Made by a program: the position numbers and the translations under genes | The notes under the pieces: model-generated | What the model was told of the DNA's origin: nothing | Databases searched by the model: none | What the model saw: only the letters and a program-made list of their open reading frames with translations | Assembly: GCA_024734555.1 (NCBI GenBank) | Contig: JANPWX010020150.1 | Location: forward strand, 2,515,809 to 2,579,808 | Length of the DNA stretch: 64,000 bases | Direction: 5' to 3' | From: Trochalopteron elliotii | Taxonomy: Eukaryota; Chordata; Aves; Passeriformes; Leiothrichidae | Shown here: piece after piece, positions 27,401 to 38,807 of the stretch | Numbering within the stretch: position 1 is the first letter of the stretch | How the letters are laid out: each line of letters opens with the position of its first letter

Positions 27401-30360
27401 TCTTTATGGGGAATTCAAAGAAAAGAGAAAGGTTGTCAAGGTATGGCTGGGATATACCCCAAGCCATAAAGGAACCACTTGTGTAGTTCAGTCAGTCTTG
27501 TCTTCTATTGCCAACTTCTCGCCTAATCTATTTTTTAATAACATAAACAAAATAAATAATAAGATTAATAAAAGACATGCAAGTAACTGGTGAAAAATAT
27601 GAAAGGAAGATTTTAGGATGTCTCTTGAAGCTGACATAGTGGTTTATGACACACATATATACACACTGCAGACTAGACCTAAAAACTTATATTATTTTGT
27701 GTAGACCACTGATCTAATGCTGCAAGATAAGACAAAATCACTTTTCCCCTACTTTTAGTTTTAAAGAATAAATAGTGGTTTAGCATTGAGTTACCTGTTA
27801 CAGATACCCAGTATCTATAGCCCTCTTCTTTTGTTCACGCCTAGTTCAGACAAACGCTGACTTAGCTGGCACTAAAGCCATGATGTAGGCTCTATGCACA
27901 GGTCACATACAGCTCTGCTGTGTAAGGAAGGAGCCAAGGTACTGTTTGTAGAGAGAAGATGACCTTTGTGGGTCATTTTTCTACATTGTTCAATATGTTA
28001 TTGCTTACAGAACTAAAGATGCAGTTCTGCCATCTCTTTGCTGTAAAGAGAATATCTGGGTTTTTTTCTTACTTAGATTCCGTCATTAAATATACTGTTA
28101 AATACAGAGAATGGTCCAAACAGATAGACACATATACACACAGACATGCATGTAAAAATATATGTATTACATTTATCGTATGCTTAATTTTCCTATTAAT
28201 CAACTGTGGAGGAACTTTGAGAAGAATTACTTTGAATGTTAGATGTTTTTTAAAATTCAGCCTGCTGGAAATTATCACCAAATCATGTCTAAAAGCATGT
28301 CTTGTAGCATTGGAGTAGCTTGTGATTTTGCGTTCCTGGGTTCTTTCTGGAATATGAGGAAAGTGGTTTGTGACTGAGTAGTTTAGTTTTCCTTTTTCTG
28401 GTACCAAACCTAAAAGAATTTCCTCACACTTTATCACCTACTTATTTTAGCCTTTTCTTCTATTAAGCACTTCTATTACCAGAGCCTGCATCTGAACTCT
28501 ACTTTAATAATTTGACATCACCTTGGTACCCTACATAGTGCACTAGAATAATCAGAAGAAAGAACCAGAGGACATTCCTTGATAAAGGAGTTTCCATGGT
28601 CTTTGCAAGCTACAAAATATTTCTAGGCTGTCCTTGTTTAACCTGCATCAGAAAAAGGCAAAGGAATATGGCAGAAGTTGACCAAGTTGACAGAAGACAG
28701 ACAATTCTCCTTTCTCGTGAGTTAGAAAAGAGAACAACCATAGGATCTGATGCCTTCCTGAAACTGGGAAATCCATCTGTTATTCCAGAACAGATGCAAA
28801 CCAATGTGAATTTATTCCTCTTGACCCTCATTCAGCTTTGCCCAGTGTTCAGAAATTAAGTGATACAGCAGAAAATTAGACCACCTCTCCTTCTATAAAG
28901 AAAAGACAAGTCTTGGTCTATGTTGTGTCAAAACTATAAAAAATTATTTATTCTTTACTATTGACATGACTGCAAAGCAGAGCTACAGTGATGCACATTG
29001 TAATGGAAGAGCTGATTTCACCTTCGTCTATGATCACAGGAGTCTGTCAAATAATACATGTGGAAGTATACTTGTGTTCTTTTGAGACACAAAAGAAGGA
29101 GGTGGGGGAAGGAGTCCTGCAGCCAACCACAGGCCCAGGAAACCAAACACAGAGCAAGATCAAAGGATAACTTGGAAGGACCAACAGAACCTGCAATCCA
29201 AGCAGTCAAGAAATTGAAGCTGACACAAAGTCAGTTAAATAAAGTGCAGAGCTCATCTGCTGTCGGCAGCAAAGGGTAGTCACTGCTCTATTTCCACTTG
29301 TAAATAAATCTGTGTGCGTAACACAGAAATAGGAAAAAAACACAAAGAGCATCCTGTCAGTATAAATAAAGCTCACTGCTTCACACAAGGGGCTGTTTGT
29401 ATCATGGAAACTCTCAGGTCAGCTTCAGCTGATGCACCAACCCAGTATTATAAAACAGCAGAAAGAGGGCATATTAACATGATAGGGAAGGTATAAATTC
29501 CATACCCAGCAAAAATTTCCTCCAGCAAATTTAAATAAAACTCTTCTTTACTTCTCAGATTTGTCAAATTTTCCTCAGGGCTCCAGTCCAGTAGAACTCA
29601 TCAAAAGCAGTGGAAAAAGGGAAGTTAATCAATGTTTTTATATTTTGGAACTCTTGATTAATTGCATTGAAGTTCACGTCTGTGCTTTTCTCTGTGTCCA
29701 AGGTGTGAGAAAGGGAGAAATCTCTATCCTGCTGAAAACATGACATTTTGGGGTAAAGATTCCAAGTTTAACTGGGAAAGAAAGTGACAACAAATTATAA
29801 GGTGACGTGGGAAATGTGGAAACACATAGCATCTAGACCTCCCTTCAAGAATTGTTTTAGTGTTAACTGCTGTTGAAAATCAAAAATTCTCAGAGTTGTT
29901 AATGATGTAAATATCATCCATCCCATCCTTATTTTTCACATACTTTATATCAAAAATCCAGGTTTATGGTTCTAATGATTTTTTTTCTTTTTTTTTTTGG
30001 TTGCTTCATTCAGTAAGGAGAAGATTCACCTCGAAGTTAATTCTTTATGCATAAAATGGTCCTAGTAAATACAGATGGTAAAGATTACAGTGCAGCCCAG
30101 GTGAAAAAATGCAGATTTCCAGTTTAAGATGAAAAGAAGAACTTTGCAAACTACATATGAAACATGTTGGTTATCCCCATAAAATGAATCTGTAGGAGTT
30201 TCTTTAGATATAGACATATATATTTAATGAAATAATTCCTATTCTTTCTTACTCAGAGCTGGCCACTGAGAATCCTTCTGTATGTCATCCTCTGGAAGTG
30301 AATGGATTCATATCTGCTAACTACAAAAAAATCTCTCAGTGGAAGGGTTAGAATCAGGAA
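21420..30360. other. Nine kilobases of repeat-poor unique DNA, no recognisable gene
   Basis: I found no CR1, LTR or SINE signature that I could defend in this long stretch. The longest non-simple frame of the window (155 codons, plus, 22604-23071) lies here but shows no domain or coding-like composition. An 8-bp inverted repeat CTGGTTTA...TAAACCAG (22085-22112) is a minor structural feature. T-runs occur near 29980-30000. Confidence 0.45.
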
Positions 30361-30367
30361 TCATGCT

Positions 30368-30515
30368 AGGATGGTTTGGGTTGGATGGGAATTTAAGACA
30401 TCATCCAGTTCCAAACCCCCTGCTATGGGCAGGAACACCCTCCACTAGACCAGGTTGTTCCAAGACCCATCCAACCTGCTCTTAAACACTTCCAGGGCTG
30501 GGACCTTAGCACTCA
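30368..30515 (-). mobile_element. CR1 LINE 3' fragment, minus strand
   Basis: The plus strand reads GGATGGTTTGGGTTGGATGGGAATTTAAGACATCATCCAGTTCC, then CCCCCTGCTATGGGCAGGAACACC, CACTAGACCAGGTTGTTCCAAGACCCATCCAACC and AACACTTCCAGGG. This is the complement of the CR1 3' untranslated region. The terminal octamers have been lost or mutated. Confidence 0.9.
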
Positions 30516-30807
30516 TGGGTCAGTAATCTAGATTTAAGTCAGGTGAAATATTCCCTTGTTAACCTGTTTCTTTGACCCAAGAGAAAGTGTCGAAATTTTA
30601 AGGAAGTTTTTCAAAAGTTTTTATCCAGCTTCATGGAATATTGAACTCAACTTGGTCAAGACTTTGAGACAAAGAGGCTGTGTACTAACTACGTAAATCA
30701 AATATACTACTCAGGTTATCTGGAATGAAATATATCAATTGAAACTGGTCACAATCAAACATAAAGGTCAATGCCAAACTACCCAGTGAAGTCAGCTTTC
30801 TTTTGAC

Positions 30808-30950
30808 AGTTTTGTTTGTTTGTTTGTTTGTTTGTTTTGGGTTTTTGTTTGCTTGTTTGGTTTGGTTTGGTTTGGTTTTTTTTTTTTTGGTTTGGTTTGG
30901 TTTTGGTTTGTTTTTATTTTATTTTTTTTTTTTTGGTTTGCTTCTTTTCC
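30808..30950. repeat. T/G-rich tract with TTTG and TTTGG units
   Basis: Six TTTG units are followed by several TTTGG units, T runs of about 13, then more TTTGG units and another T run. It is simple sequence; frames of 78-89 codons through it are artefacts. Confidence 0.9.
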
Positions 30951-30954
30951 TGCT

Positions 30955-31775
30955 TCCATAAAGGAAGTGAAGAGTTTTGGGAGCAAACAGACTTCTTCGC
31001 CTGGCTGCAGACCAAAAGAGAGTATACAAAACAGGGCTTACAGGCTATTAAGATGATAATTGCTTATAGAACTGCTAAAGCATGACATCACTTCAGACTA
31101 GTTCACCTGAGAAATTCAACTTCAGAAGTCCGAAGAGTGACTGAAATAAATTAGGAAATCTGAAAGATTCAGAATTGCATCAAGCCTAGATGAGCAAGAG
31201 GAAGTGAATCAGATAAATACATTAATACACACATGGTGACAGATGAGGCAGATGACATTTTATGCTCCTTTAAACTGACTGATGAAGATGAGAAAAATTA
31301 GAAATAGCTATGGACAAATTCAAGAACATCTTCTAACACACACTAAAATGGAATCTTAAGGAAAGGCCATCAAGTATAGGCATAGTAAGAAGAAAAGTGT
31401 CCCTACGAAAAAGATACTATGGTGCCTTTGAAAGGTTTAGTAGGACATATGAAGCTCTGCAAGATGAAAGGAGACCCAGGAATAACATGGGAGGTCTAAC
31501 AGGAATAATAAAGATAGGGAATTTTCAGCAAAGGAAATTATATTTACACTTTGACAACTTCTCACAAACTCTTTTTAAAAAGCAAAGTTATGTTAAAGAA
31601 AAACAATCTGTATGGGAAAGTGGTAAGATCATTCAATTAAAGTCTTTGGTCTAATCTGAAAAAGAAACACATAAAGCTGTAATATGAAAGGAAGTATGAC
31701 ATTATTTGTCCTAGGGTCTAACAGAGGTTTAGAAATATTGCATAGGAAAAAAACAAAAGACCTTATTTGAAGGTC
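30955..31775. other. Unique purine-rich DNA, no recognised family
   Basis: The plus strand is noticeably purine-rich. An 85-codon plus frame (31397-31654) rich in Arg, Lys and Gln has no recognisable domain. It could be a decayed internal part of some mobile element, but nothing supports a family call. Confidence 0.4.
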
Positions 31776-31779
31776 ATTT

Positions 31780-31872
31780 TTATTACCATTTGGTCAGCTT
31801 TAAAAATGGGTATGGAGGCACAGAGTGTTCTAGTGACTTTTGTCAATCAGTCTGAATGTGGAATCCAGATGG
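31780..31872 (-). mobile_element. MIR-like ancient SINE fragment, minus strand
   Basis: TATTACCATTT, then TGGAGGCACAGAGTGTTCTAGTGACTT, then GTCAATCAGTCTGAATGTGGAATCC corresponds to the reverse complement of MIR ('ttattcccatttta...gaggcacagagaggttaagtgacttgcccaaggtca'). The GGCACAGAG and AGTGACTT blocks are correctly spaced. Confidence 0.48.
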
Positions 31873-31874
31873 CA

Positions 31875-34090
31875 TTTCATTCATAATCAACTTGTGGCAT
31901 TTTGGCTCTATTCCTGAATTATCCAAAGTTATGACTTTCTGCTCCACATCAGCTCGGAATAAAAACATCTCCCACAAAAGAAGAGCAAATATGTGATGAT
32001 AAAATCTATTTTTTTCAAAATATCTGCCACACTGGAATTGCTTTCTAGGGAATGTACAAGAATTGTGCTTATATCTGTTGCCGTGTTAATTTCAGTATAG
32101 TGGCAGTTAATCCAACAGGCTTTGAATAAGTCCCTGTAATGTTTTCCTCCTGAAACATTTGGATTATTTCTAGGAAAATTCTGATATGGCTTTTCTTTGG
32201 CTTTTCAATGAAGAGCTTAATGGGTTGATTTCTGTACATTTGGAATACAGGCATTCAGGTGAATCAGTATCTCTCAGTGTCTGGAGAGGTGGATTAATAG
32301 AATTCAATGCTGTCCACAAAGATTAAACCAGATCATGTGTAGTGACAGCAAAATAAATACCATATAACAGCAGTTGCTGCAGATGAGACATGGCCTATCT
32401 GTCTAGTCAAGCAGGAGAAAAGACACTGCAGCATCATGTCAAGGAAGCAAGCTCAAGGCATCAATTTAGGGAAAAAAATAATACCCAACAAGGAGTGGGT
32501 GCCTTTTGAAATGTTATGTCACTTTGTCTTCATTTTGCTTTTTGAATTAAGATACTTATTCTAAAAACTCACCTGTTCTGAGATGATCTCTGGAAACAAC
32601 CTGCCCCACAGAGTAAACCAGTGTTTTCTCTGTTCTGCAGAGCACATAAGTTCTTAAAATATATATATATATATTCATTTTATAGATTTCTCTGATTAGT
32701 ACCCAAAGAATGACAGCAAAACTAAGCTTCATCTGCATTTTATGATATCATGACAGCTTGATATTACTGCAATGGGACATTTCACAGGGTACTGTGGGGG
32801 CACTGTTTATGCCACTGACACAGAATAATGCAGTGTTGTTAGCTGTGCAGATCATCAAATTCAGGTAATTATCACTGCCACATGCTTTCCTGAAGATAAA
32901 AATATTAAACAGCATAATTTAAAATGCTGGCATGCTTCTGAATATGTATTTTTAAAACAGCATCTGATTTTCAGATTAATTGCATGAGAATTATGAAAGT
33001 AAGGAAGAGTTCATTTTCTGGGTAAGTAAAAAAAAAAAGGGAAAATAAATTGTGAGCAGAAGAATATTTTTTTTTGTTATTTTATTAAAATCAGCAACAA
33101 CAACAACAACAAAAATAATAGAAGGATCACCTCTTCTTCCCAACCATATGGTGCGCAACAGCATTTGTTATGGTAAAACATTATTTATATTTAATGTCTT
33201 TTCTCTTTGACTTGATATAGAATCAGTAGTGAAGTTCAAAAACCATTTTTAAAGGGCAAAGTGAACTTTGTAAAAAATGGTTTGAGGTTTTAGTACTTTA
33301 TTTTCTGCTCCCTATTTGGACTGAACTTCCCTAAATTTTTGTCAACTTTGTAAATAATTTTGGAATCCATAAAACGGTATTTTTTTTGAATTTTGTTATT
33401 AACCAGAAATAAAACAAACACTTCTATATCCAAAATTCTGCAGAAAAGATGGGGGAAATGGTGTACTGAGAACTCTCAAAACAGAGTTCTAGTGATTTAG
33501 TGATATTTTAGTGATTTAAAAGTTTTATTATATTTTAGTGATTTAAATGTTGATTTAAATGTCAAAATTTATGCATGAATGCATGAAAATCCTGAATGTA
33601 ATCTTCTAAGCTTTTAGTCTGCTAATATTTCAATCCAGATTAAGGAAATTTGCTGCTCTAAATATAACTGGAGTTGCCATATGTCATGTAACATATGCAT
33701 ATTTCATATTTTGTTTATCTTTTAAATTAACTTTGGAACTTATTCTAGATAGAGTGGGGGTTGCTGGTTAAAATATTCTCAGGGAGGATGACAAAAGCTC
33801 CCATGTGTTTTTAATAATAATTTTTACAACTTTTATGACAAAATTTAAATTTTCTGTGCTCTGTAGCTCTTCAAAGATGGTTTTTCATGTCTATATCTGT
33901 GCATGTGTATGCATATTGCTATTATGGAATCTCTCTGTGATTGGCTGTAGGTTCTTTCAAAACAAAATTATTTGCTTAGCAAAGATCTCTTAGAATTTTG
34001 TAGTTGAGGTAAAAAAAAAAAAGATCATCTTCATCCAGAGTACTTAAGCATACTCTGATCTGCATGTATAGAAAATGCATGAATTTCTAT
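31875..34090. other. Unique AT-rich DNA with short simple repeats
   Basis: A short (AT)8 run lies at 32659-32674. An AACAACAACAAC patch lies near 33096-33111. Repeats of a TAGTGATTTA-like unit lie at 33487-33565. The interval 32740-33000 has many TAAT/ATTA words and no repeat family. No coding signal was seen. Confidence 0.45.
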
Positions 34091-34095
34091 TAGGG

Positions 34096-34322
34096 GAAGT
34101 TTAGGTTGGATACTAGGGAAAGGTTCTTCCCTCATATGGTGGTTGGGCACTGGAACAGGCTCCACAGGGCAGTGGTCAAGGTGCCAGCCTGGCATAGTTC
34201 AAGGAGTGTTTGGACAATGCTCTCAGGCGCATGGTGGGTTTGTTGTGGTTGTCCTGTGGATGGCCAGGACTTTGATGATTCTTCCTGGTCTCTTCTAAGG
34301 TACAATATTCTATGATGTTATG
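34096..34322 (+). mobile_element. CR1 LINE 3' fragment including decayed RT C-terminus, plus strand
   Basis: It starts at GGGGAAGTTTAGGTTGGATAC and runs through AACAGGCTCCACAGGGCAGTGGTC to an ATATTCTATGATGTTATG tail. Near 34142-34170 the frame gives GHWNRLHRAVV, the CR1 reverse-transcriptase C-terminal motif usually seen as HWNRLPR-VV. The frame closes prematurely and the tail octamer is mutated, so the copy is dead. Confidence 0.88.
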
Positions 34323-34329
34323 ACAAAAA

Positions 34330-35648
34330 AGAAGGTAGAAAGGAAAGCAAAAGGTTCTGTTGACATGAAGAGTCAGCTGGTCGGGACAGGTAGGAAAATA
34401 ACAATTTATACAGGTTTTGGTGTGACAGAGAATTTTAATCTATTGGAACATAAAGTCATCCTGGAGGATATCATGAGTATGAAGAGGATATTGTAACTGG
34501 GCATGAAATCTGGCTTTGAGTGCGGGACTCTGGAACAGGTGCCTGAGACAGGCAGACTTTAAATGTGACAAGGAACAGTGACAAAAGAAGCAGACTGAAA
34601 TTCACTGTGTAAAGCGGTATTTGAAAAGAGATGGGAAGAATGGTTACAACTTGGTTTTTGAGCCATGTAGATGGTCAGAGGCTTCCATGGCCCAGACCAG
34701 TCCCCTTGCCTGTAACTCCAGAGCCACATTTTAGCTCATCTTTGGCCCCTGCTACCTGGGCTGGTTTATCCACACCTCCTTCTTGTAGCAGCTGAGGTGG
34801 ACCTCCATAAGAAGCTCTCATAAATGGTTGTGACCATCCTTAAAGGACTTAGAGGAAAGACTGGGCCATGTTATTTTCATTTAAAAAAGACACCCTTGAA
34901 ATTAAATAACATTTTTCAACTTAGTGCTTTGTGCCTCAATATCCCTACCTACAGAGGATGTTTTGAGTCTTGTGAATTTAAATATATTCATGCCTACAAA
35001 GCAGACAGATGGTATATTGTTGAGAACTGCTGAAAAGCTTGGGAAGAAATAAATGAATCTGTCTTCAAAATAAGAGTTGAATAATATGTAATAAACATAT
35101 GAGACTCTTTTTCCTTTATGAATTAAAAAGAAAGCATTTAATAAGTGCTCGCTAAGCAGGTAGTCTCCTTTTAGAAATGAAAAATGCAGTGGAAAATAAC
35201 TAATGACATACTAAAATGGACAGAATTAAAGAAGTGTGTTACTGTAAATCCTTTCCTTGTGTGTATATCATATTTAAAAGCAGACTGATATAACAGCTTA
35301 CACTTTTATTCATACCTTCACCCTGAAAATATGGGTAAGGAGAGGTTTGCCTATTATCCCCAACTGCTGGGACTGAAGTATGATGCTATATAATTTGGCA
35401 ACTGTAAAAATTTTTGTGATCTACCAAAGGCAATGGGAACTGTCCATCTCCCACAATGAAAACAATATCCCCTATGGAAACCCCATCTATAATGAAATTA
35501 TACTTGGATGGTTGGCAAAGTGTTTTGTTGAGTTGATTAAGAAAGAAAATTCTGCCTTCTTGATCAGAGTTTCATGTTGTCATTGTATCTGTTTGAGCTA
35601 CCCCATAGCTCTTGAGAATTTTGCTCCTCAGCTCCGTATGTTACCTAT
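34330..35648. other. Unique DNA, no recognisable feature
   Basis: Short frames only; the longest is a 94-codon frame ending near 35664 that runs into the adjacent CR1 and is not recognised. Confidence 0.5.
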
Positions 35649-35651
35649 TAG

Positions 35652-35857
35652 AATCATAGAATAGTTTGGGAAGAGACCTCGAGGATCATCAAGCCCATCC
35701 ACTAACCCACCACTAACACACCACTACCCCACGTCCCCAGGCATCACACCTCTTTAAATCTTTTCAATCCCTCCAGAGATGATGACTCTACCACTGCCCT
35801 GGGCAGCCTGTGCCAGGACTGGACAACATTTCTAGTGAAGACATTTTTCCTAATATC
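35652..35857 (-). mobile_element. CR1 LINE, 3' part of a split copy, minus strand
   Basis: The plus strand begins with the tail complement AGAATCATAGAATAGTTTGGG, then AGACCTCGAGGATCATCAAGCCC, CACCACTACCCCACGTCCCC and GATGACTCTACCACTGCCCTGGGCAGCC. The minus-strand frame reads SWHRLPRAVVESSSLEGLKR, the CR1 RT C-terminal end. The match stops abruptly at TTTTTCCTAATATC, exactly where the CR1 consensus continues with 'caat..aaacctcccctgg'. That continuation is found 740 bp further on. Confidence 0.93.
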
Positions 35858-36597
35858 TGTGATAAATGGGTATGATTCATGCTGATGAAAATTGAAACAG
35901 TAATCGATATTTTTAAAAAAGTAGTTAAAATGTAACATTTTTTAGGAAGAAGAGGGATGAGGGAAGTCTCCCCCCCCCCGTTCTCCGCCACATGCTCAGG
36001 GGAGAGGAAGAGATTGAGATAAGGAAGCTATATTTGTCTGGAGATGGGAAAGTTCTGGGGGAAATCCAGAAAAACGTTAATTAAAATAAATTTACTGCCT
36101 TAGCGTACCATGAAATTATTCGCATGCACAAATATAGTATTTACTGACATAATATAAGCTTAATACACACGTGTAACTCAAGGGGTCACTGAAAGGATGG
36201 TTGAGGAAGACTCTTGAACCTTCTTCAAATGACCCCTGAAAATGAGGAGACACCCGGAAAGGGGATGGTGGAGCATGCACAGTAGAGTTGGTGATAGGTG
36301 GAGATAAAAGCAGTGATGTAAATCTCACAAATTGAAAATAGGTGGGAAGGGGTGTTGACACACATAATAAAAAGTCCAAACTGGTCATTTTGGTTTTGTA
36401 CGGGGGACAGGAAATCAGGTCCTGCACCATGCCCCGCGGCAGGTACCCTGCAGTCTATTTGCACTTGTATTGTTTTTGGAACCAATACATATATATTGTA
36501 ACTTTTAAGATGCTCAAATTAAAATTGTTGCTATATTTAATTTTGTCTGGGTTTTTTTTTTGGATTGGATAATTAGGCAGCACATCCATTTATAACA
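35858..36597. mobile_element. 740-bp LTR-like insertion (probable solo LTR) splitting a CR1
   Basis: The insert begins TGTGATAAATGGGT and ends ATCCATTTATAACA. The ends are inverted repeats (12 of the terminal 14 bases pair) and have the TG...CA form of retroviral LTRs. It is flanked by a direct repeat TATC (35854-35857 and 36598-36601), and the CR1 consensus resumes exactly on the far side. A 4-bp duplication is typical of gammaretrovirus/ERV1-type integration. Possible promoter and polyadenylation words (CCAAT at 36482, ATATATATT, ATTAAA at 36518) favour the plus orientation but are weak. No coding remnant is seen. The alternative is a non-autonomous terminal-inverted-repeat DNA element. Confidence 0.72.
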
Positions 36598-36601
36598 TAT
36601 C

Positions 36602-36655
36602 CAATATAAACCTCCCCTGGTACAACCTGAGTCTGTTTCCTCTCACCCTAGCTCT
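36602..36655 (-). mobile_element. CR1 LINE, 5' part of the split copy, minus strand
   Basis: CCAATATAAACCTCCCCTGGTACAACCTGAGTCTGTTTCCTCTCACCCT is the exact continuation of the CR1 antisense consensus that breaks off at 35857. Similarity ends around the following AGCTCTGG, which marks the 5' truncation point of the original copy. Confidence 0.85.
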
Positions 36656-36659
36656 GGAT

Positions 36660-36975
36660 TTGCATAGCAGATCTGCATCAAGATTTGAGAATCCCGGCAG
36701 ATTGTCTGGGCAACTCTAACAATTGCTTATGTAAAAAAAAAAAATAAAATCTTGCCTTAGTCTGGAACAGAAAAGAGCACAAGGGATTGCCTTTACTCTC
36801 TACAACTCATGTTTAAGAAGTCTGTTTTCCCTCAGGAGTCCTCTGACCTTAAATGAAATGACTGAAATTATGCAGACATTTTGTGTTTCATACATTAGCT
36901 GTTGTCAGTTGTGCAATACATATTCCTGAGTCTTTTTGAATGGTCAGGGGGGGTGGTGTGTTCAAGTTTTGTATT
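36660..36975. other. Short unique spacer
   Basis: It holds a 12-A run near 36733 and nothing recognisable. It separates the split CR1 from the next LTR-like element. Confidence 0.5.
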
Positions 36976-36982
36976 GATGGAC

Positions 36983-37585
36983 TGTTGTAAATTCTGTAGC
37001 CCCCTGTCTCACCCAAGTTAATGGTCTGTTCCAAAAGCTATGCCCTCCCCTAAGCTGTCAGTTTAGCCTGACCCTGCCCAGCTGTCCTGAATATTTCATG
37101 CCAATCTTCCCTTGAACCAAACCCCTTTGCCTAGTACCCCACCTACCTGAATGTCAATCTTTGTTTGCCCCTGCGTCTAATTCTAGAAAGTTCTGCACTA
37201 CTCGGTGCACCATTGGTTTGTCCAGGTTGTACTCTCCCCTTATGTCTCCTCATTGGTTATTGTCTCATAAGCCACGCCTTATGATGCTCCCATTCTCTTC
37301 CCTGGTTGGTTGTGTTCAGGTTCCCTACCCATTAGACCGCCCTGGTTTATAGGTTGTTATACCCCAGGTTCTGGGTTCTGCCTGTTTTCTTCCTTCAGGA
37401 GTTTATCTCTTCAGTAAACCTCTTGGATTAAACAAGCAGAAGGACCTCGCCTCATTCTTGTATCCGGCCTGCGCTTGCTAATGACATTGTGCTGTAGAGT
37501 GACAGCTCGAAGCTGCTGCTCCCATCACCTTGCTTGAAAGTCGTTTACCCCCTGGCACCAGTGTCGGGGTGGCAGAGCTAGCCCT
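36983..37585 (+). mobile_element. Solo LTR-like element of an endogenous retrovirus, plus strand
   Basis: The block is more C+T-rich and GC-rich than its surroundings and has LTR-style promoter organisation. There are inverted CCAAT boxes (ATTGG at 37212 and 37252) and a TATA-like TTTATAGG at about 37346. AGTAAA (37413) and ATTAAA (37427) could act as polyadenylation signals, and a GC-richer U5-like segment follows. It starts TGTTGTAAATTCTG. A candidate 5-bp target duplication TGGAC lies at 36978-36982 and 37586-37590. The 3' end is uncertain because the implied terminus is not a canonical CA. I find no primer-binding site, gag or pol sequence beyond it, so it looks like a solo LTR. The family is not identified. 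Confidence 0.62.
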
Positions 37586-37594
37586 TGGACTTCA

Positions 37595-38800
37595 GCATGG
37601 TGTCAGCCAGGAAAATCACATCAGCTTTCTATACCCTCAGCCTTTTAAAAGAATTGTTAGTTAAATTATGAACCTTGTCTGGTCAAGGAAGTAGCAGCTG
37701 AGTCACAGGAAGACCAATTTATCCCCTGGGCTAATTTAATTTACCAAAACCACAAAATCAAACAATTACTTGGATATTTTGGGTGTGATATAAGCTTCTC
37801 ATATATGGGTAAAATTGACTGTTGTCATTGCTGAAAGTAACTGTTCATTGTGAAGAAAGGGAAAGAGAATAAAGGCTCATTGTTTATCTGTGCATGTCTT
37901 CAAATTAATGCCATTTTATAATGAATTCTAAATTTGATAAATAGCCATGATTTATCCCAAATGAAAGTAAGTGATCAGAGAAAACAGGAGAACCTTCTAT
38001 TTCCTATCTCTCTCCTTTGAGGTGCTTGGCATCTTGCCTGCTTTTCATTTCTAAACTGCCTTTGTTGACACAGAGCTTTCTTCTTTCCTTTTTTGTCTCT
38101 TTGTGTCTTTGTGTGTTTGTTTTATTTTTTATTTTTGTTTTTTCTCCTTGAAATTAAACTGTTTGTCAAATGTGATAATGGGTAGAGTCATGACGTAAAT
38201 AGTTAATGATGCTGTTGTCTTCTGAGGATTTCTCTGGGTGTAATATCCCCAATCTTTATGCAACCATACACTTGACTTGCACATTCTAAAGCCCTTCACA
38301 AAGGGCAATGCTGCTGCTTGTCTAAATAGTACATGATTACCTCGGTTAGTTTTGTGGCTGTGGTAATGTTCATTTTATGAGCTCAATCTGGTTCTGAGCC
38401 ATCTGAACTTGATATTCCAGATGCCTTATCCCTAGTAGCACCAGCTCATATACTGTGTACACATGTGTACAATGCAGGCTGCATTGGAAATTCTGGGGTT
38501 TGTTCTCAAAGTCACACCATACTTTCCTGCAAACCTTACAGGAAAAGGTATGTGAGCATGGGGAACAAAGAAGACTCTTAGTAGATGTCCCAAATATTCA
38601 ACAATCCTGCATTTATTAAAACAGGAGACTATCCAGTTTTGACAATCCCTATTTTCATCACTAGAGAAAGCGACTTTGTACATTATTGTTGCTTTGCCAC
38701 GTGACACACAGAAAACAACAAAGATAATGGGACATGGAATTAAAGCTGCCTTGAACTATTGCCTGTTTACCCAGCAGAACAAAGGAGTAGGCATTAGAGT
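37595..38800. other. Unique AT-rich DNA, no recognisable feature
   Basis: Nothing beyond short frames and T-rich patches (near 38115-38145). Confidence 0.5.
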
Positions 38801-38807
38801 TCCTTCA

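Noticed and set aside
31397..31654. 85-codon Arg/Lys/Gln-rich frame, considered as a retroelement or pseudogene fragment
   Set aside because: No motif of gag, pol, transposase or a cellular family could be identified; kept only as unassigned sequence.
36116..36485. Overlapping minus-strand frames of 104 and 86 codons
   Set aside because: They lie inside the LTR-like insertion, and solo LTRs normally encode no protein; no motif was seen.
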